This document shows positions 1-7,911 of a DNA stretch of 64,000 nucleotides, piece by piece. The position numbers and the translations under genes are program-made. The notes beneath the pieces are model-generated. The model saw only the letters and a list, made by a program, of their open reading frames with translations, made no database searches and was not told the origin of the DNA. The first letter of the stretch is position 1. Each line of letters starts with the position of its first letter. Source of the DNA: Thalassotalea_H castellviae (lineage in GTDB: Bacteria; Pseudomonadota; Gammaproteobacteria; Enterobacterales; Alteromonadaceae); contig NZ_JAVRIF010000008.1 in NCBI RefSeq assembly GCF_031846185.1, positions 1 through 64,000 on the forward strand, given 5' to 3'.

Positions 1-3
1 AGA

Positions 4-29
4 AACCAACTTTCGGGTTGGTTTTTTTT
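4..29 (+). terminator. Intrinsic terminator in repeat 1
   Basis: Stem AACCAAC/GTTGGTT with a 6-nt loop is followed by a run of T. Confidence 0.85.
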
Positions 30-153
30 CGTCTTGAATTTGTTGTATGAGCTAATGTTATAGATAGAAGCAATGCAATGATAGGTGCAGCCTCCACTTA
101 ATTGTCAAGCCTTATCAAAAGTTTAGTGGCTACGAAGCTATCCCTTACCGGTC

Positions 154-181
154 GCAGGTTCGACTCCTGCCGCGTCCGCCA
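154..181 (+). pseudogene. tRNA 3' fragment (copy 1)
   Basis: T-arm GCAGG-TTCGACT-CCTGC is followed by acceptor strand CGCGTCC, discriminator G and CCA. No matching 5' acceptor strand (GGACGCG) or D-arm lies upstream, so this is a fragment and not a tRNA gene. About 25 bases upstream, GGCTACGAA matches the anticodon loop region of tRNA-Arg(ACG), but the flanking bases do not form an anticodon stem; the isoacceptor is therefore uncertain. Confidence 0.8.
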
Positions 182-200
182 AATTAGCTTTGCTAGAGAA

Positions 201-225
201 AACCAACTTTCGGGTTGGTTTTTTT
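201..225 (+). terminator. Intrinsic terminator in repeat 2
   Basis: Same AACCAAC/GTTGGTT hairpin and T-run as in repeat 1, placed just after the first tRNA 3' fragment. Confidence 0.85.
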
Positions 226-349
226 CGTTTTGAATTTGTTGTATGAGCTAATGTTATAGAAAGAAACAGTGCAATGATCGGTGCTACCACCACTTCATTG
301 TGATGCCTTATCAAAAGTTTAGTGGCTACGAAGCTAACCCTTTCCGGTC

Positions 350-377
350 GCAGGTTCGACTCCTGCCGCGTCCGCCA
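350..377 (+). pseudogene. tRNA 3' fragment (copy 2)
   Basis: Identical T-arm, acceptor 3' strand, discriminator G and CCA to copy 1, exactly 196 bp downstream. It again lacks any 5' tRNA half. Confidence 0.8.
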
Positions 378-395
378 CATTAGCTTTGCTAGAGA

Positions 396-421
396 AACCA
401 ACTTTCGGGTTGGTTTTTTTT
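396..421 (+). terminator. Intrinsic terminator in repeat 3
   Basis: Third copy of the AACCAAC/GTTGGTT hairpin with T-run, placed just after the second tRNA 3' fragment. Confidence 0.85.
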
Positions 422-545
422 CGTCTTGAATTTGTTGCATGAGCTAATGTTATAGATAGAAACAGTGCAATGTTCGGTGCTGCCTCCACTTCATTGTGAT
501 GCCTTATCAAAAGTTTAGTGGCTACGAAGCTAACCCTTTCCGGTC

Positions 546-573
546 GCAGGTTCGACTCTTGCCGCGTCCGCCA
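546..573 (+). pseudogene. tRNA 3' fragment (copy 3)
   Basis: Same fragment as copies 1 and 2, 196 bp after copy 2, with one C-to-T change in the 3' T-stem strand (CTTGC). The change leaves a G-U pair, so the T-arm can still fold. No 5' half is present. Confidence 0.8.
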
Positions 574-583
574 CATTAGCACT

Positions 584-610
584 AAAGCCCCTATTTACAG
601 GGGCTTTTTT
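584..610 (+). terminator. Final terminator of the tRNA-repeat array
   Basis: Stem AAAGCCCCT/AGGGGCTTT closes a short AT loop and runs into six or more T. It differs from the repeated terminator and ends the array after the third tRNA fragment. Confidence 0.85.
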
Positions 611-770
611 GTATCTAATCCTCTTTCTATGAACTTTCATTATTTTTCTGTTTTAAAAAGTTAAATTATCTATATTTGCTTCGTATTTTCCTTACGCTTA
701 TTCTTAACAAGTGAATAAAGTGAGTGTTACTATCAATTTTAATTATTTTAATGAATTATTAGGGAATTAA

Positions 771-1193
771 ATGATTCAATTAATTTATATTAGCTGCGCA
801 ACTAGAGAGATGAGTGAGAAGGACTTATTCGAACTTTTACAACAATCTAGAATTAAAAATGAAAAGTGTAATGTCACTGGATTATTGCTATATGCTAAAG
901 AAAACTTCATGCAGGTGCTTGAAGGAGACGAAGTGGTAGTTGATGACATATATCAATCAATTTTAAAAGATGAGAGAAATACGCTAAATTCTGTTCTACA
1001 AAGAAAACATATTGAAAAAAGAAGTTTTCCCAGCTGGTCAATGGGCTTTAAGACTATTGATGATATTCCTCCACAAATGATGAATGGATTTTCAAATTTT
1101 TTGATGACAAGAGAAAGTAAATCTCATCTCGAACTTGAAAAAAATAGAGTATTGAGTTTATTAAATAGCTTTAAGGTTTGTACTGACTCGTAA
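771..1193 (+). CDS. BLUF-domain blue-light photoreceptor
   Basis: A 140-aa protein that is almost entirely one BLUF (blue light using FAD) domain. The signature residues are visible: Tyr6 in LIYIS, Asn34 in CNVTG, Gln48 in FMQVLEG, and Trp89/Met91 in SWSMGF, which correspond to the flavin hydrogen-bond network of PixD/AppA. The C-terminal ~30 residues are a short helical cap and no effector domain is fused, so it should signal through a partner protein. It stands alone between the tRNA-repeat array and the oad operon. The start is supported by AGGGA upstream of ATG. The family function is established; the output here is unknown. Confidence 0.93.
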   Translation: MIQLIYISCATREMSEKDLFELLQQSRIKNEKCNVTGLLLYAKENFMQVLEGDEVVVDDIYQSILKDERNTLNSVLQRKHIEKRSFPSWSMGFKTIDDIPPQMMNGFSNFLMTRESKSHLELEKNRVLSLLNSFKVCTDS

Positions 1194-1469
1194 CCTCGTC
1201 AACTGTTTTAATGATTAACTTGATAAATATACATCAAAATTACGATTAGCATGAAAAGTTAGTTTGATTGTTAACATTATGGATAAACTGCTGCTAGTTT
1301 TATAAAACTAACATCGAGATTAGCTTCTTTCTAAAATCATCAAGATTAATTGTTGTGGGGTATTATAATTTAATCACTTCTCGACCAAATAAAGCGCATT
1401 ATTTGATTTTATCCACGGTTGTAAATGATAAATATTCAAGGTGTATTCAGTAGCTATTATTAAAGTATG

Positions 1470-1481
1470 ATTGTATACAAT
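1470..1481. promoter_or_regulatory. Palindromic operator-like site ATTGTATACAAT (copy 1)
   Basis: Perfect 12-bp palindrome followed by AT. The same 14 bases recur at 1525. Such TTGTATACAA palindromes resemble operators of GntR-family regulators. The regulator is not in this window, so this is inference. Confidence 0.55.
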
Positions 1482-1524
1482 ATTGCATTATACCGTTTTA
1501 TATAGCGATTTTACTGATTGCGTA

Positions 1525-1536
1525 ATTGTATACAAT
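1525..1536. promoter_or_regulatory. Palindromic operator-like site ATTGTATACAAT (copy 2)
   Basis: Exact second copy, centred 55 bp from the first, which is close to five helical turns and fits two dimers on one DNA face. It lies about 180 bp before oadG. Confidence 0.55.
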
Positions 1537-1713
1537 ATCTGTTTTTATAACTAAAAAGTGAATTTTTATTAAAAAAATTTGAATAATTTGCTTTTATTTG
1601 CCTGATTAACTATTGACTTGAATTTTTTTTTCTGAAACGGCGAAAATTCATTTGCTTTTTAGTGATTGGAGTGATTATTCTAATTCCATCATTTTTATAG
1701 ATTGAGATAAATC

Positions 1714-1986
1714 ATGGATAACTTAACGCAGTTATTTATTGAAGCTGGTACTTTAATGTTAGCCGGAATGGTATTTGTTTTTGCTTTTTTAGGACTATTG
1801 ATCATTTTTATCAATAAAGTGCTCTTAAAACTAGCGATCAAATTTCCAGATCCTATTATTCAATCAAAACCTCAACGCAAAACAAATAAAACTAACGTTG
1901 ATAAAGGGGGGATTGCACCTCCTGTTGTGGCGGCTATTAGTTCTGCTGTCTCACAATATCGTCAACAACATAGTAAAAATAAATAG
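1714..1986 (+). CDS. oadG: Oxaloacetate decarboxylase gamma subunit
   Basis: A 90-aa protein with one N-terminal membrane helix (about residues 12-34) and a basic, Lys/Gln-rich tail. This is the layout of OadG, the small anchor that holds the biotin-carrying alpha subunit on the membrane beta subunit and aids assembly of the Na+-pumping decarboxylase. It starts the oadG-oadA-oadB operon: 12 bases to oadA and a further 9 between oadA and oadB. The sequence of this family is poorly conserved, so the call leans on position, size and topology. Confidence 0.9.
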   Translation: MDNLTQLFIEAGTLMLAGMVFVFAFLGLLIIFINKVLLKLAIKFPDPIIQSKPQRKTNKTNVDKGGIAPPVVAAISSAVSQYRQQHSKNK

Positions 1987-1998
1987 GAGCATCCTCAC

Positions 1999-3771
1999 AT
2001 GTCAAAGCCTTTAGGTATCACAGAAGTTGTCTTAAGAGACGGTCATCAGTCATTATTGGCTACCCGTCTTCGTTTGGAAGATATGTTACCGATAGCTCCA
2101 GTATTAGATGAAATTGGTTACTGGTCTATTGAATCTTGGGGTGGTGCAACCTTTGATTCATGTATTCGTTATTTAGGCGAAGATCCTTGGGAACGAATTC
2201 GCGCGTTAAAAAAGGCTATGCCGAAAACGAAACAGCAAATGCTTTTCCGCGGCCAAAATATTTTAGGATATCGCCATTATGCTGATGATGTGGTAGAGAA
2301 ATTTGTAGAACGAGCACATATCAATGGTGTTGATGTTTTTCGTATTTTTGATGCGATGAACGACGTACGTAATTTAGAAACAGCAATTAAATCAGCAGTA
2401 AAAGTTGGTGCTCATGCACAAGGAACACTAAGTTATACCGAAAGTCCTGTTCATACGCTTGAAGGTTGGTTAACCATGGCCAAGCAACTGGAAGATATGG
2501 GGGCTCATTCAATTTGTATCAAAGATATGTCTGGTTTATTAAAACCTTACGACGGCCAAGAGTTGATTGGCAAATTAAAAGAAACCGTTTCTTTACCTAT
2601 TGCGCTTCATTGTCATGCAACGACAGGCTTAAGTGTTGCTACTCATATGAAAGCGATTGATGCGGATATTGATGTCATTGATACTTCTATTTCTTCAATG
2701 AGTCAAACCTACGGTCATTCACCAACAGAAACAATTGCTTCTATTGTTGAAGGTACAGATCGTGATGCTGGATTAGACACTGAGAAACTTGCTGAAGTGG
2801 CAACATACTTTCGAGAAGTTCGTGAAAAATATGCCAAGTTTGAAGGCAGTTTGAAAGGGATTGATGCGCGCATTTTATCTGCACAAGTACCAGGTGGCAT
2901 GTTAACAAATATGGAAGGGCAGTTAAAAGAGCAGGGTGCTGCTGATAAATTTGATGATGTATTACAAGAGATCCCGCGAGTACGTAAAGATTTAGGTAAT
3001 ATTCCTTTAGTCACACCAACTTCTCAAATTGTTGGAACGCAAGCGGTATTAAACGTATTAACGGGTGAGCGCTATAAATCAATTACCAAAGAAACCGCAG
3101 GTGTATTAAAAGGTGAATATGGCGCCACTGCTTCAGAAGTGAATGCAGAGCTTCAAGCGCGTGTATTAGATGGAAAAGAAGCGATAACTTGTCGCCCAGC
3201 TGATTTAATTTCACCTGAGATGGATAATTTAACGGCGGAATTAAATACTCTCGCTAAAGAGAAAAATATTACTTTAGCCGATGATGTGATTGATGATGTA
3301 CTAACTTATGCATTATTCCCTCAAATTGGTTTGAAATTCTTAGAAAATCGCAATAACCCTGATGCTTTTGAACCAGTACCTTCAAAAGATGATATGAAAG
3401 TTACGCCTGCTGCTAGTCAAGCTAAAGGAGCAACAGAAAATTATTCAGTGAGTGTTGATGGTAAGGTTTATGAAGTCGTTGTTGGTCCAAGTGGCAGTGT
3501 TAACTCAGTGTCGGCTTCTGTTGATTCTGAAACGCAACAATCAGCCTCTGTTAGTGCTGATGAAACGTTAAATGCCCCGCTTGCTGGTAATATTTTTAAA
3601 GTGTTAGCCAATGAGGGTGATCATGTCGAAGCCGGTGATGTCGTTATTGTCATGGAAGCGATGAAAATGGAAACAGAAATTCGCGCGGTAAGTAGTGGTG
3701 AAATTGTTTCTATTAACGTCAGAGAAGGTGACTCAGTCACTGTTGGCGATATTTTGTTAAGTATGGCATAG
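1999..3771 (+). CDS. oadA: Oxaloacetate decarboxylase alpha subunit (biotin-dependent)
   Basis: A 590-aa carboxyltransferase/biotin carrier protein. The N-terminal HMGL-like TIM barrel shows the metal-binding RDGHQS near residue 14, the carboxyl-accepting lysine region CIKDMSG and the histidine pair LHCHATTG. A PYC/OadA domain follows, then an Ala/Ser-rich linker, then the biotinyl domain with EAMKMET, where Lys556 lies 35 residues from the C terminus as is usual. It moves CO2 from oxaloacetate to biotin, giving pyruvate. Length matches enterobacterial OadA (about 590-600 aa). GGAG precedes ATG at good distance. Confidence 0.97.
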   Translation: MSKPLGITEVVLRDGHQSLLATRLRLEDMLPIAPVLDEIGYWSIESWGGATFDSCIRYLGEDPWERIRALKKAMPKTKQQMLFRGQNILGYRHYADDVVEKFVERAHINGVDVFRIFDAMNDVRNLETAIKSAVKVGAHAQGTLSYTESPVHTLEGWLTMAKQLEDMGAHSICIKDMSGLLKPYDGQELIGKLKETVSLPIALHCHATTGLSVATHMKAIDADIDVIDTSISSMSQTYGHSPTETIASIVEGTDRDAGLDTEKLAEVATYFREVREKYAKFEGSLKGIDARILSAQVPGGMLTNMEGQLKEQGAADKFDDVLQEIPRVRKDLGNIPLVTPTSQIVGTQAVLNVLTGERYKSITKETAGVLKGEYGATASEVNAELQARVLDGKEAITCRPADLISPEMDNLTAELNTLAKEKNITLADDVIDDVLTYALFPQIGLKFLENRNNPDAFEPVPSKDDMKVTPAASQAKGATENYSVSVDGKVYEVVVGPSGSVNSVSASVDSETQQSASVSADETLNAPLAGNIFKVLANEGDHVEAGDVVIVMEAMKMETEIRAVSSGEIVSINVREGDSVTVGDILLSMA

Positions 3772-3780
3772 GGTGCACTG

Positions 3781-4911
3781 ATGGAATCGTTACATATATT
3801 GTGGATGTCAACTGGCTTAGCTAACTTTGAGTTAGGCCAAGTGATCATGATGCTCGTGGGTTGTGGTTTATTATTCTTAGCAATTGCAAAAAACTTTGAA
3901 CCGTTATTACTATTACCTATGGGTTTTGGTGCTATTTTAACGAATATTCCTGTCGCTGGCTTTTCAGAGGTTGGCGGTTTATTACACTATATTTATTATG
4001 TAGGCATCGATACGGGGATTTTCCCATTACTTATTTTTATGGGCGTTGGCGCAATGACCGATTTCGGCGCTTTAATTGCTAACCCCAAAACATTGTTATT
4101 AGGCGCATCAGCTCAATTTGGTATTTTTGCAACCCTATTTGGCGCTATTGCATTAAACGCCATTCCAGGTTTTGAATTTACGTTAAAAGATGCTTCTGCC
4201 ATTGCTATTATTGGTGGAGCCGATGGCCCTACGGCGATATTTTTAGCCTCTAAATTAGCGCCTGAGTTACTCGGTGCAATTGCTGTGGCGGCATATTCAT
4301 ACATGGCGTTAGTACCTATTATTCAACCCCCTATAATGCGTGCGTTAACGACTGAAGACGAACGTAAAATTGAGATGGCGCAGTTACGTCATGTGACTAA
4401 AATTGAAAAGGTCATTTTCCCGTTAGGTGTGTTGTTGATGACAATTTTCTTTTTACCTGCAGCAACGCCGCTTGTTGGTATGTTTTGTTTAGGTAACTTG
4501 ATGAAAGAGTCTGGTGTTGTTGATCGCTTAAGTTCAACTGCTCAAAATGAATTGATCAATATCGTGACTATCTTTTTAGGTTTAGGTGTTGGTTCAAAAT
4601 TAAGTGCTGAAGCATTCTTAAATGTGGAAACCTTAGGTATTTTAGCGTTAGGTGCAGTGGCATTCTCCATTGGTACCGCATCTGGGGTATTAATGGCGAA
4701 ATTGATGAATAAGGTGAGTAAAGAGAAAGTTAATCCACTCATTGGCGCAGCAGGAGTTTCTGCGGTACCAATGGCGGCACGAGTTGCCAATAAGGTTGGA
4801 TTAGAGTCAAACCCTCACAACTTCTTATTAATGCATGCCATGGGACCAAACGTTGCTGGTGTCTTAGGCTCGGCAGTTGCTGCGGGTATTTTATTAGCCT
4901 TAGTTGGTTAA
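3781..4911 (+). CDS. oadB: Oxaloacetate decarboxylase beta subunit (Na+ pump)
   Basis: A 376-aa polytopic membrane protein that decarboxylates carboxybiotin and exports Na+. Conserved family motifs are present: IIGGADGPTA with the key Asp, SYMALVPIIQPPIM, SAVPMAARVA and the C-terminal HAMGPNVAGVLGSA. It is shorter at the N terminus than the ~430-aa Klebsiella protein, but all core motifs are retained. It is the last gene of the operon and is followed by a strong terminator. In a marine bacterium it would feed Na+-motive force during growth on citrate, malate or other C4 sources; the substrate context is inference. Confidence 0.96.
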   Translation: MESLHILWMSTGLANFELGQVIMMLVGCGLLFLAIAKNFEPLLLLPMGFGAILTNIPVAGFSEVGGLLHYIYYVGIDTGIFPLLIFMGVGAMTDFGALIANPKTLLLGASAQFGIFATLFGAIALNAIPGFEFTLKDASAIAIIGGADGPTAIFLASKLAPELLGAIAVAAYSYMALVPIIQPPIMRALTTEDERKIEMAQLRHVTKIEKVIFPLGVLLMTIFFLPAATPLVGMFCLGNLMKESGVVDRLSSTAQNELINIVTIFLGLGVGSKLSAEAFLNVETLGILALGAVAFSIGTASGVLMAKLMNKVSKEKVNPLIGAAGVSAVPMAARVANKVGLESNPHNFLLMHAMGPNVAGVLGSAVAAGILLALVG

Positions 4912-4950
4912 CGTTAAGCAATTACTTGATAAAACACTCTCATAAAATAT

Positions 4951-4980
4951 AAAACGCCACTGTTAAAGTGGCGTTTTTTT
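4951..4980 (+). terminator. Terminator of oadGAB
   Basis: Stem AAAACGCCAC/GTGGCGTTTT with a 7-nt loop, followed by more T. It ends the oad operon. Confidence 0.9.
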
Positions 4981-5019
4981 GTAGTTAAGGTGAAAGTAAC
5001 AAATTTTTGTGAAGAAAGC

Positions 5020-5973
5020 TTACGCGACTCTTCCCCAAATACCGGTATCATTTTTTTCTGCTTTAAACTTTGACCATTGAATAAACTTCTTTACGGAACA
5101 TTGCCCTGAAAAGCCAATATTCACACCTGCTTCTATATTGTACTTAACAATGTTCTTACCTACGATTGACTCGACACATCTGACCTCCCAAGCTTTACCT
5201 ATTTTACCATTACTGTAGGAACAGCCGGCCTCAATATGAGCAGGATGAACATCATCAAGTTCAGCGTGTCTTTTAGCATTTTCAAAAATTTCAATCCAAC
5301 CTTCATCCGTCACATCAATAAATGAGGCATGCTCATGAATAGATTTTAAAAAATCTTCCGTAGTGATCTCATTTTTCCTATCACCAGGAGAAATCTCAGT
5401 CGTTAAATTGTTTTTATAAAACAAATGAGATGGATAACGACGCCATTGAAAAGGATAATTAAACAAGGTTGCCGCAAACACAATTAGCAGTGAGTTTAAT
5501 AAGGTTGGCACTAGCACATAGAAAAAGCCTAACTGATGGATTGCATCACCACCGATAACAGCAGCGAGCGCTGTAGCGCCTCCAGGGGGATGAACGCAAC
5601 GAAAAAGTATCATTGCCATGATAGAAAGCGATACTGCAAGTGCTGCTGCTATACGGATGTTATCACCAAAATATTTAAAGCATAATACCCCGATGACCGC
5701 GCTAATTAAATGACCACCTATTACTTGCCAAGGTTGTGACAATACGCCATGCGGAACTACAAAAACCAACACTGAGGTAGCGGCAATTGATATTAGAATA
5801 TAAGCTTCTGTCGCTACATTTAACTGACTGAGCAATGTTTTTGACAAGCAAAAAATACAAAATGTTGCAATTAATGCCGTCAAGGAGGCTACAAATACTT
5901 CCTTTATAGAGGGGGTGATCGTCTGAATACCTAAAAATAGACGGCACTCATTCATTAATTTATTTATCTTCAT
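5020..5973 (-). CDS. HPP family integral membrane protein with soluble C-terminal tail
   Basis: A 317-aa protein. The first ~175 residues hold several membrane helices and the name-giving motif CVHPPGGATA (HPP at 128-130), typical of the HPP family, some of whose members have been linked to nitrite transport. The remaining ~140 residues are hydrophilic and do not look like the CBS domains often fused to HPP proteins; they include an EDFLKSIHEHASF stretch and several cysteines. Its ATG overlaps the stop of the upstream small membrane gene (ATGA), which indicates translational coupling. The transported substrate cannot be told from sequence. Confidence 0.85.
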   Translation of the reverse strand: MKINKLMNECRLFLGIQTITPSIKEVFVASLTALIATFCIFCLSKTLLSQLNVATEAYILISIAATSVLVFVVPHGVLSQPWQVIGGHLISAVIGVLCFKYFGDNIRIAAALAVSLSIMAMILFRCVHPPGGATALAAVIGGDAIHQLGFFYVLVPTLLNSLLIVFAATLFNYPFQWRRYPSHLFYKNNLTTEISPGDRKNEITTEDFLKSIHEHASFIDVTDEGWIEIFENAKRHAELDDVHPAHIEAGCSYSNGKIGKAWEVRCVESIVGKNIVKYNIEAGVNIGFSGQCSVKKFIQWSKFKAEKNDTGIWGRVA

Positions 5974-6197
5974 TCTGCTATTCCTGCACTTCTTAAACTA
6001 ATTAACCGTAAAACATAAGAAAGTTTAAAAAGGGCAGGCATGATCATAATGGTAATATGACCCCCAATGAGTTGAACCATGGTTAACTTTTCTTCAATAC
6101 CGTAAACAAAATATACTGCTATTGCGGTGATTATTGCAGTGAGCAGCATTAATGAATTCGCGATTTTTAATAATTTGCTTGGTGAGGGGGTATTCAT
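5970..6197 (-). CDS. Small two-helix membrane protein coupled to the HPP gene
   Basis: A 75-aa protein with two hydrophobic segments (about 16-33 and 41-66). I do not recognise the family. Its stop codon overlaps the HPP start by 4 bases and AGAGA precedes its ATG, so the two genes form one unit. A LysR gene is divergent from it across about 150 bp. A subunit or accessory role for the HPP protein is inference from coupling. Confidence 0.65.
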   Translation of the reverse strand: MNTPSPSKLLKIANSLMLLTAIITAIAVYFVYGIEEKLTMVQLIGGHITIMIMPALFKLSYVLRLISLRSAGIAE

Positions 6198-6300
6198 CTT
6201 TATCTCTTGTACAACGTATAAAAATTATTGGTGCGCCATTTCGACTCGTAAGCACAAATTTGGTGCGAAGAGGGTATATCAATTCAATGCTTTATGTATA

Positions 6301-6325
6301 ATGAATAATAAGTGGATTTATTATT
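6301..6325. promoter_or_regulatory. AT-rich inverted repeat between lysR-type gene and HPP unit
   Basis: AATAATAAG-TGGA-TTTATTATT pairs at 8 of 9 arm positions. It lies 27-48 bp before the LysR-gene ATG in the divergent promoter region, the usual place for LysR autoregulation. Confidence 0.4.
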
Positions 6326-6351
6326 TATAATTTTGATATTAAAGGGTGAGT

Positions 6352-7191
6352 ATGGATTATATCGTTGGAAAAACATTTCTTACTATTTGTGAATTGGGCA
6401 CCTTTGGTGCAGCAGCCGACACACTTAATGTGACGCAAACGACGATCACCGCGCGTATTAAATCGTTAGAAAATGCATTAAATTGCACGTTATTTACCCG
6501 AAATAAAAGTGGTGCGGTACTGACAAAAAATGGTGAGCACTTTAAATCTTATGCAAGGCAAGTGGTGCAAACATGGGATGCGGCGAGAAGGGATTTGCCG
6601 TTACCTGATACGGCTAACAATAGTTTGGCGATTGGCGTTGATCTAACGTTATGGAATCCCATCGCAGCAGCTTTACTTACATTGTTAAATAAAGAGGCAG
6701 CTGAGTTAGCTATAACCATTGAAGTAGGTGATAAAAAGCAATTAAATGAGAAAGTTCGATCTGGTGGTTTAGACGTCGCGTTAGTCCATCAACCTGAATA
6801 TAGCTCACGCACCATTGTTGAACATTTATTAGATGAAAAACTGGTCCGTGTTCAGTCGGTTGAGCAGCCTTCGCCGTATCTTTATGTGGATTGGGGGGAT
6901 GAGTTCAAACGCCTTCATGATCAAGCTTTACCGGAACTTGCTCGGAGTAAAATTTCAATTAGTTTAGGCCCTGTAGCTTTGCAGCTCATGCTTAAAAGTG
7001 GTGGTAGTGGCTATTTTCGTACTCGTGTGATTAATCGACATGTGCAAGAGGGCACGCTTGAATTTACGCCTAATGCGCCAGAATTTTCCTATCCAGTATA
7101 TTTATTGCAATATGCCAATAAAGACATCAATCTCACAGAGATCAAGAAAATTTTTATTCAAGTGCTAGAAGATGAAAACGAATGGTTTTAA
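6352..7191 (+). CDS. LysR-family transcriptional regulator (HdfR-like)
   Basis: About 279 aa. The N-terminal winged helix (first ~60 residues) has the LysR pattern GTFGAAADTLNVTQTTITARIKS-type helix-turn-helix core, then a linker and an effector-binding domain. The C-terminal GGSGYF motif also occurs as GGSAYL in the second LysR of this window, so the two are paralogs. ATG at 6352 is chosen over GTG at 6346 because the AAAGGG ribosome site abuts the GTG but is well spaced for the ATG. The gene diverges from the small membrane/HPP gene pair, its most likely target. Confidence 0.9.
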   Translation: MDYIVGKTFLTICELGTFGAAADTLNVTQTTITARIKSLENALNCTLFTRNKSGAVLTKNGEHFKSYARQVVQTWDAARRDLPLPDTANNSLAIGVDLTLWNPIAAALLTLLNKEAAELAITIEVGDKKQLNEKVRSGGLDVALVHQPEYSSRTIVEHLLDEKLVRVQSVEQPSPYLYVDWGDEFKRLHDQALPELARSKISISLGPVALQLMLKSGGSGYFRTRVINRHVQEGTLEFTPNAPEFSYPVYLLQYANKDINLTEIKKIFIQVLEDENEWF

Positions 7192-7207
7192 AGCGTGTCA
7201 GAATAAC

Positions 7208-7241
7208 GGTTTAAGCTTTCTTTATCAGTAAAGCTTAAACC
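7208..7241. terminator. Hairpin between convergent lysR-type gene and rnk
   Basis: Perfect 12-bp stem GGTTTAAGCTTT/AAAGCTTAAACC with a 10-nt loop between two convergent genes. There is no adjacent T-run, so it is a probable but non-canonical transcription end signal. Confidence 0.55.
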
Positions 7242-7276
7242 CTGATTAAACAATAAGTAAACTGGTGGTTTGCAAG

Positions 7277-7645
7277 TTAATGTATGGCGTCAATATGGAC
7301 GACGGTTTTTTGGCCGTGAATAAGTGGCCATTCTATTTCTTGACCAATTGATAGCCCGAGCAAAGCGCTGCCAACAGGTGATAAAATTGAGATAGTCCCA
7401 GTGTTTTTAACTTCTTGTGGATACACCAGCTTTAATGAAAAGCACTCTTGATTGTCTTGAACCGTAAATTTTACGGTTGAATTCATCCTAACAACATTGC
7501 TGGGCAATTCATTAAAATTGACAATATGGGCGCGGTTTAATTCATCTCTTAATAATTTAAAAGAGGATTCATCTTTTTCATTTTCTAATAAGTCATAAAG
7601 ATCATCGTAATCTTTACTGCAAATCGTTATTTTTGGTGGTTTCAT
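7277..7645 (-). CDS. rnk: Regulator of nucleoside diphosphate kinase (Rnk, GreA/B family)
   Basis: A 122-aa protein with an N-terminal short helical region and a C-terminal GreA/GreB-type FKBP-like domain: SILSPVGSALLGLSIGQEIEWP is split here as the family core SPVGSALLG and IGQEIEW. Rnk binds RNA polymerase in the secondary channel region and affects nucleoside diphosphate kinase levels. An upstream in-frame start at 7669 is rejected, because GGAGGTT lies at ideal distance before ATG at 7645. The short N-terminal coiled coil fits Rnk better than GreA. Confidence 0.9.
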   Translation of the reverse strand: MKPPKITICSKDYDDLYDLLENEKDESSFKLLRDELNRAHIVNFNELPSNVVRMNSTVKFTVQDNQECFSLKLVYPQEVKNTGTISILSPVGSALLGLSIGQEIEWPLIHGQKTVVHIDAIH

Positions 7646-7683
7646 AGGTAACCTCCTCGGCGGTATCATTGTATATTCAAAAC

Positions 7684-7911
7684 TTAGATGGCATTTTCAG
7701 CTACCGTATTATTTTGAATCGTTTGTGAAATGGTATTAATTAATTTTAATGCAACATATGCTTCAAAATCGTCGGCAGGATCAAAGGTTTTTTCATATAA
7801 AAAACCAATATTTTTAAGACGAGCTTCTAGTTGAACTAAGCTGATTTTTTGATCAGAAGATTCAATAAACTCTGTGGTTTCTAGGAGGTAACTCCAAAAA
7901 TTATTTTGCAT
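7684..7911 (-). CDS. Small hypothetical protein upstream of rnk
   Basis: A 75-aa soluble, acidic, mostly helical protein with no family I recognise. The start has only a weak GAGC-type ribosome site. It lies 38 bp before the rnk start on the same strand, so co-transcription is plausible. Composition is ordinary for the region. The coding call is moderate. Confidence 0.55.
   Translation of the reverse strand: MQNNFWSYLLETTEFIESSDQKISLVQLEARLKNIGFLYEKTFDPADDFEAYVALKLINTISQTIQNNTVAENAI

Larger units (their letters stand above)
1..580. repeat. Tandem ~196-bp repeats carrying tRNA 3' ends and terminators
   Basis: Three near-identical units start at 1, 197 and 393 (the third ends near 580). Each holds, in order, an intrinsic terminator, about 120 bp of unique spacer, a T-arm plus acceptor 3' strand ending in CCA, and a short linker. 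The third unit diverges after CATTAGC and runs into a different terminator. The design resembles the rtT repeats behind E. coli tyrT, where pieces of a tRNA 3' end recur in tandem after the gene. The parent tRNA would lie left of the window. Serial integration scars at a tRNA 3' end are an alternative origin. Confidence 0.85.
1194..1713. other. AT-rich intergenic region upstream of oadGAB
   Basis: No credible ORF or RNA gene. It contains two identical 12-bp palindromes (1470-1481 and 1525-1536) and a TTGACT at 1614-1619, but no convincing -10 at the correct spacing. Confidence 0.6.

Noticed and set aside
121..181. Full tRNA-Arg(ACG) gene
   Set aside because: The anticodon-like GGCTACGAA lacks a pairing stem and there is no D-arm or 5' acceptor strand.
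138..582. Two overlapping minus-strand ORFs of 82-100 codons
   Set aside because: They run antisense through the tRNA 3' fragments and repeat units; such frames are a known artefact of tRNA sequence and change with each repeat.
1614..1642. TTGACT-based promoter of oadG
   Set aside because: No acceptable -10 occurs 16-18 bp downstream.
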